From assembly GCA_030692685.1 (NCBI GenBank), contig JAUXZO010000150.1, positions 1 through 48,038 on the forward strand: DNA of 48,038 bases. The letters are read 5' to 3'. Positions 26,621 to 34,082 of the stretch are shown in pieces. A program made the translations under genes and the position numbers. Below the pieces are notes generated by a model. The model was not told the origin of the DNA, ran no database searches, and was given only the letters and a program-made list of their open reading frames with translations. The stretch comes from Acidovorax sp. Lineage in GTDB: Bacteria > Pseudomonadota > Gammaproteobacteria > Burkholderiales > Burkholderiaceae_C. How positions within the stretch are numbered: the first letter of the stretch is position 1; every line of letters begins with the position of its first letter.

Positions 26621-27250
26621 GGCCGCGTGCCCCGATCAGCACCCAACCGGCCGGTCCGCCTGTGCAACAATCATCTTGAGAATGAACCGCCTAAACCGAT
26701 GCCTGGTCCTTCGTTGAAGAGATGATAGACTCCGCGTCGCTGCGCGGAATGGACAATTCTGCCTGACAAGTCGGTCGGGCAAACCACAGCCCTGCGATGT
26801 GCGCAGCGACGCTTGTGCCGCTACTGGCTGAGCATTCAATCCCGCCCGGTGGCCTGGATTTGGCACGGTAGATTTGGTCAGGTGGATTCCACCAAGTGGA
26901 TTTGGTGGATTCCGCAAAAGAATCCAGCACGCCACGGTCGTGATTCTGTAAGCTATTGAAAAAAAGCAATTTACTGCGATGGATTCCGCGAAGTGGATTC
27001 CGCCTGGATTCCCCGGTGAAAAAGCCAGTCGCTAGCGAAATGCCGCGCTGCGCCCTCCCGCATACATTCGGGGCCGGGGAGGAACCATGCCGTGGGGGAC
27101 CGGTAACACTTTGCCCGCGGCCATGTTGAATCAGCATTGACGGCCCTGGTCCTAACGCTTTGTGTTGACGCAGTTTCCTCCGCTCTTAGGAGGGAAGTCA
27201 GGATTCGGCGCGCCGTGCGCTTCGAAGGCAATAGGTGGAGTAGGAGGCCC
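26621..27250. other. Long intergenic region before the helicase gene
   Basis: These 630 bases have no convincing CDS. Reading frames on both strands lack protein-like composition. The right part holds a cluster of TGGATTCC-type repeats (entered separately). The promoter of the helicase/methylase operon should lie here, probably between the repeats and 27251. Confidence 0.5.
26855..27012 (+). repeat. TGGATT(C/T)(C) repeat cluster
   Basis: Seven copies of TGGATTCC or TGGATTT occur at 26855, 26883, 26897, 26906, 26980, 26994 and 27005. Two sets of three (26883-26913 and 26980-27012) share order and near-equal spacing (14 then 9 or 11 bases), so one unit of about 32 bases is present twice, 97 bases apart. 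The place upstream of the helicase operon suggests binding sites for a regulator or a recombination scar. Confidence 0.6.
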
Positions 27251-30200
27251 ATGAAGCTCATCAGCAATAGCGGAACAGAACGTGCACTCGATGAGCTGAA
27301 GTCATGGTCCACCGATGGGGCGGCGATTGATATCATGTCGTCATCCTTTTCGGTGCACGCATTTGACGCCGTTGCGGATCAGCTTGAGCGGGGCGGTAAA
27401 TGCCGCATGATCCTCGGCAATAGGGATGTTGTAGCGGATAGTCTCTTTGGCGGACCCGAAGAAACAGCCCTGCGTGCAAGGCTAAAGGGGCGCTGGCTTG
27501 CAGGGCGTGCTTCGCATTGGTTGAAGCGGGCGGCCGAAATCAGGCACACCAAGGTTTCTCCACCTCAATCACTGATCGTCGGTGGGCCTTCTCTTGAGCG
27601 CAAAGCACTTCTGGGATCCTGCTCCTTCTCGACCGAAGGTTTGGGAATTACGCCCGGCGCTGAGTTTGGCATCGTCCAAGTCGCTGAGACCGTGCAGGAA
27701 GCCGAGACCTTCGGGGCATGGTTTGAAACGCACTGGAATGGTCTTGGTGCAGGTTCCATGTTGGGCGGGCAGCTTGTAGAACTTTTGGATGAGGCCGCGT
27801 CACAGCGCCCGCCTTCGCTGCTCTACTTTCAGGTTCTCTATCAGCTCTTCAAAGACCTTGGCGACGAACTGGATGAGGAGCGGATTATCAAATCTGCCAC
27901 TGGCATCCGAAATGCCGTTGTCTGGAACAAGCTTTTCCGTTTCCAGCGCGACGGCGTCGTCGGTGCAATCGACAAGCTAGAGCGGATCGGTGGATGCATC
28001 ATTGCCGATAGTGTCGGCCTTGGCAAAACCTTCGAAGCCCTTGCTGTCATCAAATATTATGAGCTGCGGAATGATCGCGTGCTTGTGCTCTGCCCCAAGC
28101 GGCTGCGGGACAACTGGACTCTCTACAAGGCCAACGACCGACGCAACATCCTTGCCGCTGACAGGTTCAACTACGATGTGCTGAATCACACCGACTTGTC
28201 GCGCGATGGTGGATCCTCGGGCGATATCGATCTGTCGCATGTGAACTGGGGCAACTATGACCTGGTCGTCATCGACGAGTCACACAACTTCCGCAACAAG
28301 GCGACGCACAAGGACCGCGACACACGCTACGACCACCTGATGAAGCGAGTGATCAAGTCCGGCGTAAAAACCAAAGTGCTGATGCTGTCTGCCACCCCGG
28401 TGAACAACCGCCTGGCAGATCTGAAAAACCAGATCGCCTTCATGACCGAGGGCGATGATCTTGCTTTGAGCAAGCACGGTATTGCCAGCATCGAGGCCAC
28501 CATCCGGAAGGCGCAGGCGCAGTTCAACAAGTGGCTGGACCTTGCAGATGCTGACCGTCGTCCGTCACGTCTGATGGACATGCTGGGTTTCGACTATTTT
28601 AAGCTCCTCGACCTGCTGACCATTGCCCGGTCGCGCAAGCATGTTCAGCGCTACTATGGGACGGCCGAAACGGGGCAATTTCCAGAGCGTCTTCGGCCAT
28701 CGAACATCAAGGCCGATGTAGATCTGTTGGGTGAGTTCCGCCCGATCCGGGAGATCAATAACGAGATCAGGCGGCTGAACCTTGGGTCATACACGCCGCT
28801 CCGTTATGTCCTGCCGAACAAGCAGGCGGCCTATGATGAAAAGTACAGCACCAAGATCAGGGGCGGAGAGAGCTTCTTCCGCCAGGTCGACCGGGAAGAA
28901 AGCCTCATTCACCTGCTCCGCGTGAACATTCTGAAGCGCATGGAAAGTTCGGTGGCGTCGTTCGCACTGACTATCAAACGCCAACTGACCGATGTCGAGG
29001 CGCTGCTGGCCAACATTGATGCCCACGACGAAAGTGTCAGCGAGATCAGCATCGATGACCTCGATGTGGATGACCCCGCGTTTGAGTCTCTTCTGGTGGG
29101 CAGAAAGGTCAAAGTCCTACTGCAAGACGTTGACCGTGTTCGCTGGCGGCAAGACCTGGTCGAAGATCGCAATCGGCTGGCCACGCTGCTGTCCGCGGCG
29201 CGTGCGGTCACGGCTGACCGCGATGCCAAACTGGAGGCATTGAAGCAGGTCATTGCGCGCAAGATCGAAACGCCGATCAACGCGGACAACAGGAAGGTGC
29301 TTCTGTTCACCGCGTTTGCCGATACCGCAGAGTATCTTTACCGCGAGCTTGCGCCTTGGGCTAAGACCGCGCTGGGCATCAACACCGCTGTCGTCAGCGG
29401 AACTGGGGCCAACAAGACCACCGTGCGTAACCTGCGTTCTGATATGGGTACGATCCTGAGCGCGTTTTCGCCCCGGTCGAAGGAGCGCCCCGTCGAACTT
29501 GCTGATGAGGGGGAGATCGACTTCCTGATTGCGACTGACTGCATTTCCGAAGGCCAGAACCTGCAGGACTGCGACTTCCTGATCAACTACGACATCCACT
29601 GGAATCCGGTGCGCATCATCCAGCGGTTCGGTCGGATCGACCGGATCGGATCGATCAACACCCAAATCCAGCTGGTCAACTTCTGGCCAAATATGGAGCT
29701 GGATGAATACCTTGACCTTGAGTCCCGCGTCAGCGGCCGCATGGTCCTGCTCGACGTCTCGGCCACTGGCGAGGAGAACGTTATCGAGTTCCAGGCTGGC
29801 AACCAGATGAACGATCTCGAATATCGCCGTGCGCAGCTGCAGCAGCTGCAGGACACGGTGATTGACCTCGAAGACCTGTCCAGTGGAGTTTCCATCGCTG
29901 ATTTGACGTTGAACGACTTCCGCATCGATCTGTCGGGATACCTGCGCGACAACAAGGATCGGCTCGATGCTCTGCCGTTCGGCACCTACGCCGTCACCTC
30001 GACCGCGCCAGATACTGGTGCGGGGCCTGACGCCTCCATCCGGCCCGGCGCGATTTTCTGTCTGCGGGCTGTCGGTGAAGGCGCCGATAAAGCGGCGGAA
30101 GCGGGCTATCCGCTCAGCCCGCATTTCGTCGTTCATGTCAGCGACGACGAAGAGGTGCTCCTGCCCTACACGCAGGCAAAGCAGGTGCTGGACCGGCTGA

Positions 30201-30469
30201 AGAAGCTCTGCATCGGGCGCGACCTGCCGGATGCCGAGGCGTGCCAGCGCTTTGACAAGACCACGCGGGTGGGCCGCGATATGGAGCCTTACCAGAAACT
30301 CCTCGCCCGCGCCGTCTCCTCCATCGTTGGCAAAAGCCAGGAACGGGCGGTCGCCAGTTTGTTCTCACCGGGCGGCACCCATGCGATGAAGGGTGAGTTT
30401 GCCGGGATCAATGATTTTGAGGTCGTGGCCTTCGTCGTGATCCTGCCTGATGGCGAGACACCTGCGTGA
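27251..30469 (+). CDS. PLD-like/SNF2-type helicase fusion protein
   Basis: This is a protein of about 1072 residues. Residues about 1-200 look like a phospholipase-D-type nuclease or binding domain: MKLISNSGTERALDELKSW, SSSFSVHAFDAVADQLERGG, an HTK box near 98 and SCSFSTEGLG. The helicase core follows with Walker A DSVGLGKTFEA (about 251), LVLCPKRLRDNW, DESHNFRN (about 340), MLSATPVNN, LLFTAFADTAEYLYREL, IATDCISEGQNLQDCDFLIN and the arginine-finger QRFGRIDRIGS (about 790). Only one HxK box is clear in the PLD part, so nuclease activity is uncertain. ATG 27251 has AGGAGG just before it. It is the first gene of the operon; the next gene starts on its stop. Confidence 0.87.
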   Translation: MKLISNSGTERALDELKSWSTDGAAIDIMSSSFSVHAFDAVADQLERGGKCRMILGNRDVVADSLFGGPEETALRARLKGRWLAGRASHWLKRAAEIRHTKVSPPQSLIVGGPSLERKALLGSCSFSTEGLGITPGAEFGIVQVAETVQEAETFGAWFETHWNGLGAGSMLGGQLVELLDEAASQRPPSLLYFQVLYQLFKDLGDELDEERIIKSATGIRNAVVWNKLFRFQRDGVVGAIDKLERIGGCIIADSVGLGKTFEALAVIKYYELRNDRVLVLCPKRLRDNWTLYKANDRRNILAADRFNYDVLNHTDLSRDGGSSGDIDLSHVNWGNYDLVVIDESHNFRNKATHKDRDTRYDHLMKRVIKSGVKTKVLMLSATPVNNRLADLKNQIAFMTEGDDLALSKHGIASIEATIRKAQAQFNKWLDLADADRRPSRLMDMLGFDYFKLLDLLTIARSRKHVQRYYGTAETGQFPERLRPSNIKADVDLLGEFRPIREINNEIRRLNLGSYTPLRYVLPNKQAAYDEKYSTKIRGGESFFRQVDREESLIHLLRVNILKRMESSVASFALTIKRQLTDVEALLANIDAHDESVSEISIDDLDVDDPAFESLLVGRKVKVLLQDVDRVRWRQDLVEDRNRLATLLSAARAVTADRDAKLEALKQVIARKIETPINADNRKVLLFTAFADTAEYLYRELAPWAKTALGINTAVVSGTGANKTTVRNLRSDMGTILSAFSPRSKERPVELADEGEIDFLIATDCISEGQNLQDCDFLINYDIHWNPVRIIQRFGRIDRIGSINTQIQLVNFWPNMELDEYLDLESRVSGRMVLLDVSATGEENVIEFQAGNQMNDLEYRRAQLQQLQDTVIDLEDLSSGVSIADLTLNDFRIDLSGYLRDNKDRLDALPFGTYAVTSTAPDTGAGPDASIRPGAIFCLRAVGEGADKAAEAGYPLSPHFVVHVSDDEEVLLPYTQAKQVLDRLKKLCIGRDLPDAEACQRFDKTTRVGRDMEPYQKLLARAVSSIVGKSQERAVASLFSPGGTHAMKGEFAGINDFEVVAFVVILPDGETPA

Positions 30470-31227
30470 CGGCGCCAACCAGCATAGCAACTGTGGTCGA
30501 TGCATTCGGCCTGCCGCCCAGCGCACGGGTCGATATGCGCGTGCCAAAGAAGATGCTGGCGGAACAGGGCGCGCCCACGGCGGCCGACAAACGGATCATC
30601 CTGGACGGGATCGACGAGTTGCAATGGTTCGCGGCCTGCAAGCCCACGACCATCGGCGTGCCCAGCTTCAAGGATGACACCCGCGAATACCTGGAGATTG
30701 CGGCCGTCGGCTGTGCTTTCCGGCCCGAGGCCAAGACGACCCGGCTGATCGAACTGATCCATCGTGCCATCCCCTATCCTGTTCTGTTGATCACCACGGA
30801 CGTGGAGGGCCCAGCGCTATCGCTAGCGCATAAGCGACCGGCAGAGCGAGAGGCGGGGCGGATCGTCATCGACCGTGTTGTTACCACGGGGCCGATTGGC
30901 AGCACTGGGGTGGATCAGGCCTTTCTGGCAAGCCTTGCGCTGGTGCGCCAACCCCGGCACAACCTGAATACGCTTTACGATGGCTGGCTTGCGCGAGTCG
31001 AAGCGTTGCAGGCTGCAAAAGTCTCGGGCGACTATTTGGCGACCGATGACAAAGAGGCAGTGCAGCGACGGCGTGAGGCGTTGGAAAACCATACCCGGCT
31101 GCAGCGCGAGATTGCCTTGTTGCGCGCCAAGGCCGGGCGCGAAAAGCAGATGAAGGGGCGTGTTGATCTGAATTTGCAGATCCAGCGCCTGCAGGCCGCA
31201 CTCGTGGACCTGAAGACAGACCTTTGA
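30466..31227 (+). CDS. DUF4391-domain protein
   Basis: This 253-residue protein has a GTG start overlapping the helicase stop. The N-terminal part reads FGLPPSARVDMRVPKKMLAE and IILDGIDELQWFAACKPTTI, then an EYLEIAAVGCAFRP segment and IELIHRAIPYPVLLITTDVE, which fit DUF4391. The last about 70 residues form a basic coiled-coil (RRREALENHTRLQREIALLR). The function of DUF4391 is not known to me. It is commonly placed beside a helicase and a DNA methylase, so a scaffold or loading role is an inference. It is followed by mod after 15 bases. Confidence 0.8.
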   Translation: MTAPTSIATVVDAFGLPPSARVDMRVPKKMLAEQGAPTAADKRIILDGIDELQWFAACKPTTIGVPSFKDDTREYLEIAAVGCAFRPEAKTTRLIELIHRAIPYPVLLITTDVEGPALSLAHKRPAEREAGRIVIDRVVTTGPIGSTGVDQAFLASLALVRQPRHNLNTLYDGWLARVEALQAAKVSGDYLATDDKEAVQRRREALENHTRLQREIALLRAKAGREKQMKGRVDLNLQIQRLQAALVDLKTDL

Positions 31228-31242
31228 GAACAGGAAGACCCG

Positions 31243-33150
31243 ATGCCCGAGATTGAAAAGTTGACGCTGAACGACCCCGAAACCCAAAGCGCCGATATCG
31301 TGGCAGGCAATCTTGCGGCGCTGCAGGCGCTGTTCCCCGAGGCGTTCAGCGAAGGCCGGATCGATTTCGAGGTGCTCAAGCAGGTGCTTGGCGGCGCGGT
31401 GGATGACCGGGAAGAAAAATACGGACTGAACTGGCACGGCAAGCGGCGGGCGCGGCAGATCGCGCTTACGCCTTCAACCGGCACGCTATTGCCTTGCCCG
31501 CAGGATAGCGTGGATTGGGACACCACGCAGAACCTGATGATCGAGGGCGACAATCTTGAAGTGTTGAAGCTTCTTCAGAAAAGCTATGCGGGCAAGGTCA
31601 AGCTGATCACAATTGACCCGCCCTATAATACGGGGAAGGACTTCGTTTATCCGGACGACTTCAAGGATAGTATCGGAAACTATCTTGGCATCACCGGTCA
31701 AATTGAAAATGGAAGGCGCATCACGTCAAACACCGAGACCTCTGGCCGCTTTCATACTGATTGGCTAAGCATGATGTACCCGCGCCTCAAGCTGGCTAGA
31801 AACCTCTTGAAGAGTACGGGATGGATCGCCGTTTCGGTCGACGATAGCGAGGTTTCAAATCTCAAGAAGTTGCTGGACGAAATTTTTGGCGAAGAAAACT
31901 TCATTGCCAATATTGTCTGGCAAAAGAAATACACCCGTGCGAATGACGCGCAGTTTTTTTCTGCAAATCATGATCACGTCCTTGTATTCGCAAAGTCACG
32001 AGACTCGGCCATCCTTGGGCGTGTCGAACGTGGTGAGAGCCAGATCGCTGCATACGGCAATCCCGACAAGCATCCAAAAGGAATTTGGAAGGCCACTCCT
32101 CTCCATGCACGTAGCGGTTCAAATACTGGTGAATATACTTTTAAAAACGGAGTGAAGTGGGCACCGCCGACCGGAACCTATCGCCGGTATAGCGATCAGA
32201 CTATGAAGGAGCTGGAACAGGATAACGCAATCTGGTTTGGCGTGGATGGCAAGCAAGTCCCGCAGAAGAAGAGCTTTCTGCAAGAAATGGATGAAGGGAT
32301 GGTCCCTGTAACGATTTGGGATCATAAGTTTGCAGGCAATAACCATGATGCGTCCAATGAGTTGAAGTCCCTAAATATGGGTGGAGTTTTTACGTCACCA
32401 AAGCCAACTCAATTGATTCTGCGTGAGTTGGAGCTCTTTTCGAAAAGTGATGAGGGCGACGTAGTGCTCGATTTCTTTGCGGGGTCAGGAACGTCGGGAC
32501 ATGCAGTCATGCTTCAAAACAAGGCTGATGGAGGAGATCGAAAGTTCATTCTCGTTCAACTTCCCGAACAGCTAGACGGGGAAAACAAAGACCAGAAAGT
32601 AGCCGCCGATTTTTGCATAAAGAATGGCTTGCCGCTCAATATCGCGGAACTCACTAAGGAACGTTTGCGTCGAGCAGCTCCTCAGGTATTTGATGGAGGG
32701 GGCGTGTTGAAAAATGATCAAGGCTTCCGCGTTTACAAACTCGCATCCTCCAACATACGCGCGTGGGAACCTGTCGCGGCAGACCTCGAAAACTCGCTGC
32801 TGGCCCATGCCGAACATCTTGTGCCGGGCCGCACCGAGGCCGCTGTGCTGACCGAATTATTGCTGAAACTGGGGCTCGACCTCTGTGTGGCAGTAGAGAC
32901 ACAACAGATTGCAGGCATGCCTGTGCATTCCATCGGTGCGGGCGCCCTGATTGCCTGCCTGTCCGACGGCATCACCCGCGACGTGGCCGAAGCCCTCGGT
33001 ACCGGTATCGCCGCCTGGCGCAAGGCCCTTAACCCCGCCGTCGACACCCGAGTGGTGTTCAAAGATTCCGGCTTTGCTGACAACGACGCTAAACTGAACA
33101 TGGCTGCCATCCTTACCCAAGCAGGCATCTCGGACATGAGAAGCCTTTGA
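31243..33150 (+). CDS. Type III-like site-specific adenine DNA methyltransferase (Mod)
   Basis: This 635-residue N6-adenine (or N4-cytosine) methylase is of the beta order: catalytic DPPY first (125-128, LITIDPPYNTG), AdoMet site later (about 409-417, DFFAGSGTSGHA). QNLMIEGDNLEVLKLL before DPPY is typical of type III Mod. The middle (about 31640-32750), where target recognition lies, is clearly more AT-rich than both ends. This suggests exchange of the specificity region. The stop overlaps the start of the nuclease-like gene. It would mark self DNA for the Res partner. Confidence 0.93.
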   Translation: MPEIEKLTLNDPETQSADIVAGNLAALQALFPEAFSEGRIDFEVLKQVLGGAVDDREEKYGLNWHGKRRARQIALTPSTGTLLPCPQDSVDWDTTQNLMIEGDNLEVLKLLQKSYAGKVKLITIDPPYNTGKDFVYPDDFKDSIGNYLGITGQIENGRRITSNTETSGRFHTDWLSMMYPRLKLARNLLKSTGWIAVSVDDSEVSNLKKLLDEIFGEENFIANIVWQKKYTRANDAQFFSANHDHVLVFAKSRDSAILGRVERGESQIAAYGNPDKHPKGIWKATPLHARSGSNTGEYTFKNGVKWAPPTGTYRRYSDQTMKELEQDNAIWFGVDGKQVPQKKSFLQEMDEGMVPVTIWDHKFAGNNHDASNELKSLNMGGVFTSPKPTQLILRELELFSKSDEGDVVLDFFAGSGTSGHAVMLQNKADGGDRKFILVQLPEQLDGENKDQKVAADFCIKNGLPLNIAELTKERLRRAAPQVFDGGGVLKNDQGFRVYKLASSNIRAWEPVAADLENSLLAHAEHLVPGRTEAAVLTELLLKLGLDLCVAVETQQIAGMPVHSIGAGALIACLSDGITRDVAEALGTGIAAWRKALNPAVDTRVVFKDSGFADNDAKLNMAAILTQAGISDMRSL

Positions 33151-34082
33151 TGGTAGGGAACCTTACGATATCGCCTCTTAGGCAGGCTCCGTGCGATAAT
33201 CGAAGCCGAGCTTCTCAGGACGTAAACCCAAGTGCCTGGATCGAAGGAGTCTTGCCACTTAACTGGAGGATGTACAGTTTTCATTTTTTTGTCGATTGGG
33301 GTAAAAGTCCTCCAGTTTTGTCAAGCACTTTGATTATGACCAGGTTGATAGAATCTAGTCCAGGAGTGGATTTTTCGGTATTGAATGACGAAGAGATACT
33401 TTTGGAGTTTTGCAGCAGTTCGTTTAGTGCCTGTTACGGAAATTTTAAGAGTGTGGCGCAGAGATATGGAAAGATATTGACTGGTCTACTGCTGCCGGAG
33501 CTGGATGTCGGCTCAATCAGCGACCGGACGCCTGTCTGGATAGTTAATAGTTCGCTTGAATCATTTCCTGAAATAAAGAGATCAAATATTATGAATCTCA
33601 AGAGGGCGATTCAGAAGCATTCTGGTGGTCCGGTGCACGTTGGAGCAAAGGGCCTGATCCACGGCACCAGTTCTGTCGAATGCTATCTTTCAAACACAGA
33701 CTCGGCTTTTCCCGGTGATGCTGATGCAGTTATTGTTGATGCTGATGGAAGTATTCGGTTCATTTTAGAATTTAAGAAGCACACATTAAGCGATGATCTA
33801 GGAAATCACTTGATGCAAAAATATTTTCCGCGACCCGATGGGAGGAAGTACTTGAGGTTAAATGCTCTTGCTTCCGATATCGGTAACAGTTCGAATTCCC
33901 GCATTCCGCTCATCGTTCTTTATTATTCGACCAGAAAGCCGCTTATTCGGCTTCAGGAAATTGGAAGAATGGATACGATGACCGTTGAAATCGCTAAAGA
34001 CAGCGGCGACCTAGAAACGTTGGGTTTGAGTGAAGATCAGGTAGGTCGCAAAATCTTGAATTGGCTGGGTATAGAGAAATGA
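33150..34082 (+). CDS. AT-rich unknown protein, possible PD-(D/E)XK nuclease
   Basis: This protein of up to 310 residues sits between mod and res and is linked to both by 4-base or shorter overlaps. I do not recognise a family. It holds a PD-(D/E)XK-like pattern: GDADAVIVDADGSIRFILEF then KKH (Asp at about 189-191, Glu-x-Lys at about 206-208), two strands apart as in such nucleases. GC is much lower than in the flanking genes, pointing to separate arrival. Other starts at 33270 (MYSF, directly after GGAGG) or about 33336 are possible because the first about 40 residues look poorly structured. Its place inside the R-M operon suggests a role in the same system. Confidence 0.7.
   Translation: MVGNLTISPLRQAPCDNRSRASQDVNPSAWIEGVLPLNWRMYSFHFFVDWGKSPPVLSSTLIMTRLIESSPGVDFSVLNDEEILLEFCSSSFSACYGNFKSVAQRYGKILTGLLLPELDVGSISDRTPVWIVNSSLESFPEIKRSNIMNLKRAIQKHSGGPVHVGAKGLIHGTSSVECYLSNTDSAFPGDADAVIVDADGSIRFILEFKKHTLSDDLGNHLMQKYFPRPDGRKYLRLNALASDIGNSSNSRIPLIVLYYSTRKPLIRLQEIGRMDTMTVEIAKDSGDLETLGLSEDQVGRKILNWLGIEK

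Noticed and set aside
26691..27137. Minus-strand frame of 148 codons over the repeat region
   Set aside because: Composition is not protein-like and its content is dictated by the TGGATTCC repeats.
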